DNA of 64,000 nt from Perilla frutescens (lineage: Eukaryota > Streptophyta > Magnoliopsida > Lamiales > Lamiaceae). Positions 12,301 through 24,381 of this stretch are shown here, piece by piece; the stretch's first letter is position 1; every line of letters starts with the position of its first letter. Location of the stretch: positions 58,765,001-58,829,000 of the forward strand of contig BRKX01000007.1 in assembly GCA_026008535.1 (NCBI GenBank). Reading direction: 5' to 3'. Made by a program: the position numbers and the translations under genes. The notes below the pieces were generated by a model. The model made no database searches. It saw only the letters and a program-made list of their open reading frames with translations, and was not told the origin of the DNA.

Positions 12301-14240
12301 TAACTTAATGAATCAAGATGGACCCATCTATGGTAGAAATAGATAAGATGATATGGAATAATTGACCAACATGAATGAGATGATTATTATTTTAAGTTTA
12401 TCCGTGTTATACTTATGATTCATTGAAGGATTCTCCAAAATTTTAGTAACCATGATTTTGCTGTTAAGGATCAGTAAAGGTTTCACTAGATAAAGGGTGT
12501 GAAGAGATTGTTTAAGAGCTCAAGAAGAGATTTGTAACGCCCCAAACTACTCCGTTTGGCCACGTCACTCAACATACAATTTACTTACATATTTTGTGTA
12601 CTTATTTTAATATGAGCGGAAGCTTAGGTCAAAATATGATATTATACATAGCACGATGAGGTAAGGCATCATAGTTTACAATATAAATTTTTGTGTCCTA
12701 TGAAGCATGCAATCATCTAACCTATCGGGCTCATAGGCTTACACAACCCGCCCGTCTAGCACCCTAAATTAACAAACATAATAAAGGGGTTCATCAACAT
12801 AATTCGCACATAGAAGGCTCCAAGGTCAAACGACCCACCTTTAAGTTGTTCTACATAATATCAAGTTATATATACATCATGGCCTACAAAAGATCGGGCT
12901 ATTCACATCCCCAATAATCATCGATCATAAGGCAAAAGAAAGATCAATGTAATAATAACAATAATAATATGAGTGTTATCAAAAGAAGAGCATGCAAAAG
13001 ATAAACACAAGCTTGTGGGGTTCTCTTGTATTCACAACGCTCCTACTCGGGCTCCGACTCCTCAACCTGAAATTCATTGAATGAATGGGGTGAGTATCTA
13101 ACAACATACTCAGTGGGGAACACTGTAAACAGTTATAGCTAATTGCACAAGTGAAAATATAACATATGGACTTTTCATTACATTGTGGAGACTAGTCTCA
13201 ACCCCGTAGGGTCTAAACATCATGATGCCCCCGTTAATGAACATCTTTATCCCTGTAGGGATACCCGCAGACATCCTACCCCCCAGGGAGGACATTAACG
13301 AGTCTATTATCGATCCCAAAGGATCTCTACCCCGAAGGGTCTCTTTGTCGACCCCGAAGGATCTCTTTCATTCACCGGTCCGAAGACCCTTCATACATAT
13401 ACAATCATAGTACAACAATAACTATAACCTTACACGTGTTCACAGTTTAGAGTTACCCCACCTTAAAAGACGCTTTTGAATCCTTTTAACCTTGAATACT
13501 CCTTTGCCGTGCACAAGTTGTCCTCCTCGAGCTCCAACACGTCACCTAGCACCTTTTTATTCTCTTTTCAATTTAGATGTCGAGTTATACAAATAAATCA
13601 TAAATTTGAGTAAACTCATGCTATACTTTACTTTAAGGTCTTCAAACATATCCATATACACAATCATGGATATACAAGCTCATACTACGATTTTGGACTC
13701 AAAATATGCATTAAAACTCTTTGAAGCATTTGATCGAACACATCACGGGCACACATTTAAACCACAAGCTCATGACTCATTTTAAATCCTTTAGACCCAA
13801 CATTTCAAATACAAACACCTTTATCCTAGGGCTCTAACATACATGAAACTCAACCCCATACAACCCACACAACATCTCCAAACGATTATCAACAAAACAA
13901 AGGGAAATAAGGGCAAAAGTCCAAACCCTAACAACAATGAACCATAGGAATCCAATATAACTTCACATATAGCTTCAAGGAGATAAATAAACCATATGTT
14001 CAAGATATCAAGCAAGAAAATCAACAAAATTGAGAATCCTCCAATTTGGATACAAACCCTAGTTTCCAAAACAACAAGAAAAGGGTGTTTAATCCCCATG
14101 AAGGAGAGGTGTAGAGGTTACCTTTGTTGATGGAGGATGATGGAAGAATCTACTCCAAAAAGATGAACGATTTGTAGAGAGAAATGGAGAGGAGAATCGC
14201 CCAAATGAAAAGAAAGTGAGAAGAAAATGAACAAGTGTTG

Positions 14241-14250
14241 TATTTATAGG
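14241..14250 (-). promoter_or_regulatory. Solo-LTR TATA box
   Basis: CCTATAAATA on the minus strand lies directly downstream of the GC-rich block; transcription would start near 14210. Assigned by sequence and LTR position. Confidence 0.55.
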
Positions 14251-14264
14251 TAGAGAATCCCCGG

Positions 14265-14440
14265 ATCCACGCGACCACGCAGCCCCCGCGACCGTGGAAC
14301 CCCTCTCTCGGCCAACGCTCCCCACGAGCGCGCAACCCCCGCGGGCGTGCGTCCCTTGCCAGCCCCGCGGGCGCGCAGTCTCCCGCGACCGCGCACGTCC
14401 CCGCGGGCGCACACCTCTCCGCGAGCGCGCGACATGCCAA
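14265..14440 (-). repeat. GC-rich CGCG-repeat block upstream of LTR TATA box
   Basis: In a window otherwise around one-third G+C, these 175 bases are mostly G+C and repeat words such as GCGGGCGCGC, CCCGCGACCGCG and CGAGCGCGC. Open frames on the minus strand here come from base composition and have no family match. Confidence 0.8.
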
Positions 14441-16490
14441 AAATCATCCCCCTTATTTTAAACGACTCCCGAACTTAAACCACTCCATTTTCCTTTAAAT
14501 TTCAAGGCACTTTTAATACATACCCCCGATCAACTCAGTGTTAGGGTGTTCAAGGTATGGCAAAATATTAATTTAAATATAAACACACTCGATTATCATC
14601 ACATAACTCGACAAATTTTAACATTAAATATTAACGTGTATTATACACTTAGTATAATACCACCGTACTACGACATATTGGCTCGAGTAAGATAACCTGC
14701 AATAAAAACAATGGCATAACATTCAAACATACTCACATGATTAATATTCAACAATATTAATTCGAAATCATTTACTAAAATTATAATTTATAATTTAGCA
14801 AAAAGGGTCGGGATATCACAAGATTAGTCACCACCTGAATGTGGACTATGTTGGAAGAATACAAAGGAATAGTTATCTACAGTAATGCTTCAAAAATAAG
14901 ATTTTTTGTTATGCGTTCATGTTAGTGTTAGTAAAAATGATAAGTGATTGCAACTACATCCCAACAATCGAGATCACATGAGAACATCTGAAATATGATG
15001 AAGAGTTTGATGTCATAGTTTACGTATTAAGAATTCAGATGCTTGACCTCCACGGCAATATGCACAAGATCTATGCTGATTGAATAGTTTAAATATATTT
15101 ATTCGAAGGAGTTCTACATGATGCATGAGAACGATTGGAGTTAGTGAAGATTACGATCACATCATCATATGCCACATAGCAAAAATGGATATTGTAGCAA
15201 ACGCTTAAAGTTGAAGGACCCAAGAAATGTCTAATTGTATAGTAACATAATATGGATAATTGCTCAATGATATTCTGGGATTGAAGATCAAAGTGGTGGT
15301 AGCACATAGTAACCTAATATGGATAATTGCTCAATGATATTATGGAATTGAAGATCGAAGTGGTGGTAGCACCAAGTAAAATGAAAGTACGAACGATAAG
15401 GAATATAAGAGCTAGTCTACGAAGCTTAATCATAAAGGCTCAACTATAAGATGTTTAGAAGGTTACATAAATTCTGAAGTTGAAATAAGAACACATTTTG
15501 ATGAGCTTTATTATTGGATTACCCAAGATGATCTGTGTAGATCACATAGTACGGATAATTACGGATAAACTGAATGAGTCAGCACATGTTTATGAATTAC
15601 GAGGCACATATTGAAGAGATTGTAAGATTATTATAAATTCATATTGTTGATACCAGTAGGTTCAAGAAGAAAGTTACGAGATGTTATGGATAAGGAATCG
15701 ATCTTAGTATGATTTTCCCCTCTCGCACGATTAATCAGAAACGATAGCACGCACGCTTAAGTGTATGTTAAAAATTACATTATGGATCGAGGTGAAGGCT
15801 AGAAGGAATGTTTACTAATGATAGAATTAGCTTTTAGAAATAGCTACCAAGGAGCGATTGAAATGATAGCATATAAGACATGTACCGTTTGAATTATAGA
15901 TATCCTCTTTGCAAGGATTAAGTGAATGAAAGAAACATCATATGGTCAAATTAGAACCAACAACGATAGTAGTCTTCGATTGAGTATGAGAAGAATCAAA
16001 GATGCTAAAATAGAAACAAACCTATGCTTGCAAGCTCGGTACGAGCTTACGATTTGAAGTTGAAGAAAAAGTTCACAAGTTGACTCATACAAAAGACCAT
16101 CTGGACAAAATATGCTATGATCATGATCAATTGGTCATTATGAAATTCTCGAATCGCATAGAGAGAACCTAAGTTTTTACCCTCGCTATTAAAGTTAGTA
16201 ATAATTACGTATTCACGTTTCAATACTCCAAGAATAGAAGTTTGACCCAATCCATACCATCCAGAGAAACGGAGTAAATGTGGATCCAGATCACTCGTAA
16301 AAAAAAGCATCAATGACAATCCTTGATAGCAAGATTTTAAAATCTCGAGATAAAGAAACAATGATGATTAGAGGCTCGTGGAGCCGACATGAAAATATTG
16401 ATATTATATGAAAAAGGCGAATATGAGATCATGAGATAATATGCAAACTTATCGATAGCGAATACGTGAATTTCGGGACGAAATTCTTTT

Positions 16491-16500
16491 AAGAGGGGTA
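16491..16500 (+). other. Polypurine tract of the large gypsy element
   Basis: AAGAGGGGTA lies just before the 3' LTR start at 16505, the expected plus-strand priming site. Confidence 0.75.
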
Positions 16501-16504
16501 GATT

Positions 16505-17046
16505 TGTAACACCCCAAATCTCATAATAGATGCCCAATGAATTTTATAGAGCCCAAATGCTTAAATTGTATTCCATTTTTAATAAAAGGCCCAAATGATG
16601 GGCTTTCTATCCCAATTATGAGTTTATTTATTTACGGCCCAATTATTATCGAAACGAGACAAACGAATACATTAGACGATTGTGCTCATCGATACGAATC
16701 TATAGAACTTGATTTCATCTTTGTTACACTTCAATTGACAAAGTTATGATTTAATCATTGATATAATTGGACTTTAGGGTTAAGTTATGGAGGGGTATAA
16801 ATACCCCCTCATTACCACTTAAGCCTCCTTAGCTCATTTCAATTTATTCAAAGGGGATCAGCCCCCTCTCCCCTCTCTCCTTACTCCTCCCCTCGCCACC
16901 ACCACCTCCGCCGCCGGTCGCCGCCGCCTCCTCCACCGCCGGAAAAGCTTTCCGGCGGGATTTTTAACATGCAATATAACTTTTTGATTCCTCTTATTCT
17001 CCTCTTTCAATTTCTTTGATTATTTTTGAAAGAATTTGAGGTTTAG
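16505..17046 (+). repeat. 3' LTR of the large gypsy element, left part
   Basis: This begins TGTAACACCCC and matches 5358-5907 with few changes. It stops at TTTAG (17042-17046), which is duplicated at 25399-25403 across the CRM-like insertion. Confidence 0.95.
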
Positions 17047-18415
17047 TGATGAGGACATCCATAGCAATGAGGAACTCAATGAAGAGCTTCAATTTAAAGG
17101 ACCCGTCACAAGACTACGAGCTAAGAAGTTACAAGATTATTTGCAAGCTACCATTCGGAAGAAGCTCGAAGAAGAAGACAGCGTGAATGATGAGGACATC
17201 CATAGCAATGAGGAACTCAATGAAGAGCTTCAATTCAAAGGACCCGTCACAAGACTACGAGCTAAGAAGTTGTAAGATTATTTGCAAGCTACCATTCGCA
17301 AGAAGCTCGAAGAAGAAGACGGCATGCAAGGAAGCTTGAAGATGATGAACTTGTTGACATTGGAAGATGGAGATCAAGACATGGAGAACATTACATGATG
17401 TTGTGCACGTGTGCAAGTGTGCGTGTTCTAGAGCCCACGGCCGAGAGTGAAGAGAAGCCCAATAAGTTCGGCCCTTAATGATCCAATTAAGGGGATTGAT
17501 TTATTAGACTATAGTATTTTATTTAATTAATTTGGACTATAGTATAAAGTAAGATTTTTAGTATTTATTTAATGTAATTTTCGGCCCCTTTAAGTCATAG
17601 TTTGACTAGGATTTTAGATAAGGTAAGATCTACAATTTCTACCTTAAATAGAATTCTAGTTTATGAAACTTCCAAGTCCAATCCTAGATTGATTTGGACT
17701 CATTATTTTCGGCCATATAGTATAGGATTTTCGGTCCTCCTATTATTAGAAATAGGGGATCCATGTCTCAATGATACTTTAGACTATATTTGATTATTAA
17801 GCATTTGCTTTCAATATCGTCTCTCCCCTTTTAATCTTTTGTGAGTTTAGATAATTAAATTCATACTCTTAGATTTAGCACCTCTAAGTTTTACAAAGGG
17901 AATTCGCCGTCCACGTTCGAGGGATCGTCGGAGACTCGCTATCCGAAGAGCAACTTAAAGAATTTGGCCTTGTATACGTTCGAGATCCAAGACAACTTTC
18001 GGGTTGTAATTCACAACACCTATCACCATCGCCGTTCATCACCACGACGCTACCAACAACCACCGTCGTCCATCCCAAGTTCAGCCACCGTTCGTGTCAA
18101 GATCGTGTTCATCCCGTTCAATCCGTAAGTCCGATTCAACTCTATCATAACCTATCTACTATAGCCCTTCTAAACCCAACCATCATCATCGAAATAACAT
18201 CCATATTATCGTCCCTATAGCCGTCCAAAATAGCCCTCTCGTCTTTGGATATTGTGTTATTTTTGTGTGTCATAGTTTAGGTATTTTTATTTGGTTCTAG
18301 TCGTCTAGTTAATTCCGTTATCTTCCGCATATTTTACTTAGATTATTTAAGTCATAGAAGACACAAAACTTACGTGTGTCGACGTGTGTTCGTTCCTAGA
18401 GTCCGGGTCGTATCA
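17047..18415 (+). repeat. 5' LTR of the CRM-like element
   Basis: Runs TGATGAGGACATCC...GGGTCGTATCA. It contains two copies of a 141-bp repeat (17047 and 17188) that codes for the pol tail in the 3' copy; here the second copy has a TAA at the place of CAA. Confidence 0.95.
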
Positions 18416-18421
18416 TAAAAG

Positions 18422-18434
18422 TGGTATCAAAGCC
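18422..18434 (+). other. Primer-binding site of the CRM-like element
   Basis: TGGTATCAAAGCC lies six bases after the LTR and is a one-base variant of the tRNA-Met site TGGTATCAGAGCC. Confidence 0.75.
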
Positions 18435-19252
18435 ACGTCGGCTTTGGTTCGTTTTTGTGTCTTTATTTTATTTTATGTTTGATCGAGTTGTAATTTAATT
18501 TCCGTTGTTCATTGTTCAAAAAAAAAGAGACACGATCATATAAAAAAAAAGAGTCGATCGTTCAAAAAAAAAATCGGACAAAAAAAAAAGGATCCGAAAA
18601 TTTAAAAAAAAAAAACAAAAATTAATTGTTTCCTTTTAGTTCAATTTTTATTTTGGTACTTTCCTTTTGGTACTAGATCATAGTTGGTAATTACCTAGTG
18701 AGTCTCAACTTATTTTGGTAGTTTCCTTCTAGATTGATTTTATTTTTGGAACTTTCCATACAAGTTCTATTTTCTTTTTGGTAACTTCCATAAGAGTCTT
18801 GTTTTATTTTTGGTTCATTCCTTCTATAGTCTAGGCTAATTAAGGTAGTTAGATTGTGTCACATAAATTGATACATATCCAAATTCCCTACTTACCTTAT
18901 CTCTTTCTTCTTTCCTTATCTCTTCTATTTCCTTCCTCTCCTACCCTACACCCCATTCGGCCACTCCATCCCTATACCCTACTACAATCGACCACCCCCA
19001 TACCTACACATACCCAACCCGTATCTCATCTATACATACCAAATTCCTCCGTGTTCCAAGAATAGCAATCCCGCCCTTCCTCTGAACAAACCACACGAGT
19101 TCCTACTCCCATACACACGACTTTCACACACTGTGCACCCATATATTGAGTGATACACGAGTGGTAAAATCAAGAGTGAAAACAAAAGAGTGAACGTGAG
19201 ATTGTGAGGTCTTACCTTGTTTTCTTTTACGTTTGTTCATTTTGTAGGTATC
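18435..19252 (+). other. Leader of the CRM-like element
   Basis: This is an untranslated leader with many A and T tracts, then a C-rich segment. TTTTGTAG directly upstream of the gag ATG looks like a splice acceptor, but no donor could be fixed. No gene is seen. Confidence 0.5.
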
Positions 19253-20620
19253 ATGAAGAAAGGTACCCGCACTAAATCATCCTCTACACCTCCAGTCGAC
19301 CCCCAGTCGACCCTACCTCCTTTGGACCCGTCCAAAGACCCATCCAAAGCACCCATTGAGTCTTCCTCGGATCCACCCGCACCGTGGGATCCCAAGTATC
19401 ACTTTGAAGCGCTATCCAAACACGTTCAAAGACAACACCAAGCTCTATCTGATAAGATAGAAGATTTAGTGCATGCCCTTGAACGCACTAAAATAACGCC
19501 CATTTTTCCTTCACCCATTCGAGGAAATCAGCGCCTTGAGCGTCACAATGAGCCAGAAGAGGAGTACTTTGATGAGAATACTGAAGAATTCGACCGAGGC
19601 CGTCGCCCGAGACGTGGCCATAGTCGAGATGACTATAATGAAGACCGAATGCTCAACAACATCAAGACGAGCATCCCAGAGTTTGAAGGCCTTCACGATC
19701 CCAATATCTATCTTGATTGGGAACGTAAGGTAGAGAAGATTTTCGCATGCTATGACTTCACAGAAGCCAAATAGGTGCAATTATCATGTTTGGAGTTTAA
19801 AGGTTACGCAGCCACTTGGTGGGAGATGCAACAAGAAAGAAGACGAAGGAACAAAAATCCACCCATCGACAATTGGGAGGAGATGAAAGGTTTCATGTGT
19901 GGACGTTTTATTCCAGTCCACTATGAAAGAGAGCTTGAGAAGAAGCTCAACCGTATCAAGCAAGGCACCTGTTCGATTGAAGAGTACCACAAAGAGCTCG
20001 AAACCGCCCTGAATCGAGCCGGGAAGGAGGAGACCTTAAATGCTACCATCATTCGGTACATTGAAGGTATGAATCCTGACATTGCCTGTGAAGTAGAACT
20101 CAAGGAGTTCACCAGCATAGAGAGAATGGTGCAGTACGCATCGATTGTGGAAAATCAGTTGCGAGAAGGCCGCCGTCGATCCAGTCAAGGTTCAGCCCTT
20201 ACTAGACATTCTTGGAGTAAAGGTACACCTTCCACATCACCTTCTACTCCTTCTGTTGATTCCACATGACCCCGAGGTCAATCCGGCCCTCCGGAACGCC
20301 GTTTCGACCGTTCTACACCGCAAGCAAGCCGTAGACCCGAGTCTACACCCAGACCACCATTCCAACGGCCCAATCAGCCCACTCCAGCGCTGAATTCAGC
20401 CCCTAGTCAAGCCCGTGACATCCAGTGTCATAAATGCCAAGGTTGGGGTCATTTTCAGAACCAGTGTCCAAACCGGCGTGTTCTGTTCCTCAATGAACAG
20501 AATGGACTTGAATCAGCCAGTGAAGATGAAGAAGAGCCTCAGGCCGCCGCCTCTGAAGCCGTTGAAGTCCCTGAAGTCGAGCCAGATGATGACGAAATCG
20601 AGCTACCTCATGTTAGCTTA
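19253..20620 (+). pseudogene. gag of the CRM-like element
   Basis: The ATG at 19253 (MKKGTRTKSS) opens a frame interrupted by TAG at 19772 and TGA at 20267. A proline/serine-rich N-terminus and acidic stretch precede the conserved gag core (IPEFEGLHDPN..LDWERKVEKIF, then FKGYAATWW). A CCHC knuckle, CHKCQGWGHFQNQC, sits near 20430. The core closely resembles the gag of the non-autonomous element at 48839-49492, which supports a parent-derivative relation. The stops mean no full capsid protein is made. Confidence 0.85.
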
Positions 20621-21157
20621 GTTTCTATTCGCAGTCTGAACATCAGTTGTGAAGAAGAAGAGCAATCGCAACGAGAGAACATCTTCTACACTCGAGTTGC
20701 CATCAAAGATTTGACTTGTGTAATGATCATCGACAGTGGGAGTGTAATCAACGCAATCAGCCAGTATGCCGTTGATAAACTCGCCCTCACCACAACAAAA
20801 CATCCAAAACCGTACAAGTTGCAGTGGCTCACAGATCACGGATCCATCAGAGTTACAGGTCAGGTACACGTTTCTTTTACTAAAGGTCGTTATTCTGACA
20901 CTGTTCTTTATGATGTTATTCCTATGGAAGCAGCCCATATACTTTTAGGAAGACCGTGGCAGTTCGACAGAAAAGCAGTCCACGATGGTTTAGCCAACAC
21001 CTATTCAATTACTAGGGATGGCCGAACCACTGTGCTCAAGCCACTTACTCCTAAAGCCATTGCAGAGGATCAAGAAAGGATGCAAGAGAGATTCAAGCAA
21101 GAACGGGAAAAGCAAGCCGCAGCCGCAGCCCGAACCAATTCGGCCGTCACTTCTTAG
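20621..21157 (+). pseudogene. Aspartic protease region of the CRM-like element
   Basis: The same frame as gag continues into a retropepsin-like domain: CVMIIDSGSVINAIS holds the catalytic Asp in a DSGS motif near 20730, and HILLGRPWQFDRKAVHDG is the conserved second half near 20940. It ends at TAG (21155-21157), followed by a further in-frame TGA near 21263 before the RT. Confidence 0.85.
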
Positions 21158-21364
21158 CTGAATTCCACCTCATGTTCGACCAATGCAGCCCCTAAGATGC
21201 CTCCCAACGAGTCCTTAGCTCATGGAAAGGCATCCGGATCAGCCCCAAACAAAGAGAAGAATTGATCCCTGTTCATCTCAGTTAAAGGCGTAGAGAAAGC
21301 ACTAAAAGCAGGTTTACCTTTCGTTCTTTTATCTTATAAGGACAGTGCTACTAATGGTGTTTCT

Positions 21365-22720
21365 TTGCCTTGTGATGTGCAGCCACTTATGGAGGAGTTT
21401 GTGGACGTGTTCCCAGAAGAGATTCCAAGTGGATTACCTCCAGTTCATGGGATCGAGCACCAGATCGACTTCGTACCCGATGCCGTCTTGCCCAACAGAC
21501 CGGCGTACCGCATGTCACCCGAGGACACGAAAGAGATCGACCGCCCAGTGAAGGAGTTGCTAGAGAAGAAGCAAATCCGAGAGTCGATGAGCCCTTGTGC
21601 AGTTCCAGTCATCCTAGTGCCAAAGAAGAACAACGAATGGAGGATGTGCATGGATTGCCGCGCCATCAACAAGATAACAGTTAAGTATAGATTTCCTATC
21701 CCTAGACTTGATGATATGCTAGATGAGTTAAGTGGTTCTAACATGTTTTCTAAGATAGATTTGAGATCTGGATATTTTCAAGTTAGAATGCATGAAGGGG
21801 ATGAATGGAAAACTGCGTTTAAAACAAAGCATGGTTTATATGAGTGGTTAGTTATGCCTTTTGATCTCACTAATGCACCGAGCACGTTTATGAGGTTAAT
21901 GAATCATGTTTTGCGTGATGTGATTGGTAAATTCGTGGTTGTATACTTTGATGATATCTTGATTTACAGTCACAGTGCACAGGCGCACCTAGAACACCTT
22001 AGGCGTGTATTCTGCTTATTGCGTGATGCTAAGTTGTATGGAAACTTGTCTAAGTGTTCGTTTTGTATGGATGAAGTCGTGTTTTTAGGCTTTTTCATTA
22101 GTGCACGAGGTATTGAGGTAGACCGTTCCAAAATTAAAGCGATTGAGGAATGGCCAACCCCGAAAAACGCCTCTGAGGTTCGATCCTTTCATGGATTGGC
22201 TGGGTTTTACCATCGTTTTGTACGGGATTTCTCCAGTATAGCCGCCCCTCTTACTGAGCTAAGTAAGAAGGACCGGAAATTTGAGTGGGGTAAACAACAA
22301 GAGCATGCTTTTAATACTTTGAAATCTTTGTTATGTTCTGCTCCTGTTTTGTGTTTACCTGATTTTTCCAAAACTTTTGAGATCGAGTGTGATGCCTTCG
22401 GGATAGGTATTGGTGCTGTTTTGATGCAGGAAAAACGTCCCGTAGCTTACTTCAGTGAAAAACTCAATGGCACCAGTTTACGTTATTCGACGTACGATAA
22501 AGAGCTATACGCTTTGAAGCGTGCATTGGATACATGGCAGCACTACTTGTGGCCCAAAGAGTTCGTCATCCACACGGATCATGAAAGCTTGAAGCACTTG
22601 AAAGGGTAAAACAATCTGAACAAGAGACATGCGAGATGGGTCGAGTTCATCGAGTCTTTCCCGTATATTATCAAGTACAAGAAAGGCGAAGATAATGTTG
22701 TCACCGATGCCCTATCGAGA
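21365..22720 (+). pseudogene. Reverse transcriptase-RNase H of the CRM-like element
   Basis: A 414-codon open stretch holds the RT: KIDLRSGYFQVRM, the catalytic VVVYFDDILIYS near 21945, and the thumb region. RNase H follows with the ECDA..GIGAVL motif near 22390 and the HTDHESLKHLKG motif at about 22575-22606, where TAA (a likely CAA change) stops the frame. The frame then resumes through the DALSRR end of RNase H near 22720. The active-site residues are all present, so the damage is mainly nonsense changes. Confidence 0.92.
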
Positions 22721-24381
22721 AGGTACGCTCTTTTGAACTTAATGCATGCTAAGATGCTTGGTTTCGAGTCCATTAAAGCATTGTATGTTGAGGACGCCTA
22801 CTTCAGCCCCATATATGCTTCATATAGTTCGAAATCTAGATCTTTTGATGGTTATTATGTGCATGATGGTTTTCTGTTCAAAGAGTCGAAGTTATGCATC
22901 CCTACTTGTTCTATGCGTGAGCTATTAGTGTTAGAATCGCATGCGGGGGTTTAATGGGTCACTTTGGTGTGCATAAGACATTGAACTTGCTGCATGAACA
23001 CTTCTTTTAGCCGTATATACGTAAGGATGTAGAGAATGTGTGTAGTCGTTGCATTACTTATCGTCAAGCCAAATCCACTTCACACCCATTCGGATTGTAC
23101 ACGTCCCTACCCGTTCCTTCAGCTCCTTGGATTGATATTTCTATGAATTTTATCTTAGGATTGCCTAGATCTAGGTCGGGTAAGGATTCTGTGTTTGTTG
23201 TAGTTGATAGGTTTTCCAAAATGGCTCATTTCATTGCATGTAGGAAAACTGATGATGCTATACATGTTGCCAATTTGTTCTTTGTGCATGTTGTTAGATT
23301 GCATGGAATTTCTCGTACTATTATTAGTGATAGGGATTCTAAGTTTTTAGGACATTTTTGGTGTGTTTTGTGGGGAAAATTAGGTACTAAGTTATTGTTT
23401 TCTACTGCATGTCATCCACAAACCGATGGTCAAACTGAGGTTGTGAATCGCACTTTAGGAGCTTTACTTAGGTCTCTAATTAAGAATAACTTGAAGTCAT
23501 GGGAAGAATGTCTACCATATGCTGAATTTGCTTATAATCGTGTTGTGCATTCTTCTACTAACATGTCTCCTTTTGAGGTAGTTTATGGATTTAATCCACT
23601 AACTTCTACTGATTTGTTACCTTTACCCGTTGAGCATCTAACGAGTGTTAAAGATATGAAGTGAGCTGATTTCATACAAGAGATGCATGAGAAGGTACAT
23701 TCCCGGATTGAGCACCAAGGCTCACAAATTGTCGTCGCACGTAACACGAGGCGCAAACGTGTGATATTCCAGCCTGGAGATTGAGTTTGGGTTCATTTGA
23801 GTCCTGGCCGATTCCCGAACTTGAGGAAGTCGAAGTTGTCGCCTCGTGGAGATGGTCCCTTCACTGTTCTAAGCCATGTTAATGATAATGCATACCGCAT
23901 TGATCTCCCTGGTGAGTACAAGTGTTCTTCTATGTTTAATGTAGCTGATTTATCTCCTTTTCTTGTAGATGAATTCGACCATGATGAGGATCCAAATTCG
24001 AGGATGAATTCTTTTCAGCAGGGGGGCAATGATGAGGACATCCATAGCAATGAGGAACTCAATGAAGAGCTTCAATTCAAAGGACCCGTCACAAGACTAC
24101 GAGCTAAGAAGTTGCAAGATTATTTGCAAGCTACCATTCGCAAGAAGCTCGAAGAAGAAGACGGCGTGAATGATGAGGACATCGATAGCAATGAGGAACT
24201 CAATGAAGAGCTTCAATTCAAAGGACCCGTCACAAGACTACGAGCTAAGAAGTTGCAAGATTATTTGCAAGCTACCATTCGCAAAAAGCTCGAAGAAGAA
24301 GATGGCGTGCAGGGAAGCTTGAAGATGATGAACTTGTTGACATTGGAAGATGGAGATCAAGACATGGAGAACATTACATGA
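22721..24381 (+). pseudogene. Integrase and LTR-encoded tail of the CRM-like element
   Basis: A one-base deletion near 22945 in a G run and a TAG near 23008 (W position) break the start of integrase. From 23038 the frame has the zinc-binding CSRCITYRQAK, then the DDE core: W.DISMNFI, SDRDSKF and the late Glu region with NRTLG. TGA codons at 23662 and near 23782 follow. The last part, from 23797, continues past the LTR start at 24030 to TGA at 24379, encoding two 47-residue repeats with core GPVTRLRAKKLQDYLQ. In CRM elements the integrase C-terminus is known to extend into the 3' LTR; this fits. No chromodomain of the usual type is visible. Confidence 0.88.
24016..24029 (+). other. Polypurine tract of the CRM-like element
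   Basis: CAGCAGGGGGGCAA directly precedes the LTR start TGATGAGG; it is also in-frame coding sequence for the pol tail. Confidence 0.7.

Larger units (their letters stand above)
12533..14820 (-). repeat. Solo LTR, minus strand, TSD AGATT
   Basis: The pentamer AGATT occurs at 12528-12532 and 14821-14825, exactly flanking the sequence. On the minus strand it starts TGTGATATCCCGACCC and ends GGGGCGTTACA, both usual plant gypsy LTR termini. It has no internal region, primer site or partner, so it is a solo LTR left by recombination. It carries a GC-rich block just upstream of a TATA box, and the CACTGAGTATGTTG..ACTCACCCC module near 13090-13120. Confidence 0.92.
8328..16490 (+). other. Decayed interior of the large gypsy element
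   Basis: After removing the two solo LTRs this is about 4.7 kb of sequence with no long open frame. Only an RT remnant (12133-12300) is recognisable. The last part, with TTCGGGACGAAATTCTTTTAAG before the purine tract, is the usual 3' end of chromovirus interiors. Density of stops suggests old loss of coding function, unlike the fairly well preserved LTRs. Confidence 0.6.

Noticed and set aside
14089..14447. Three overlapping minus-strand ORFs with Arg/Gly/Ala-rich products
   Set aside because: They come from the GC-rich LTR repeat, overlap in several frames and show no family motif.
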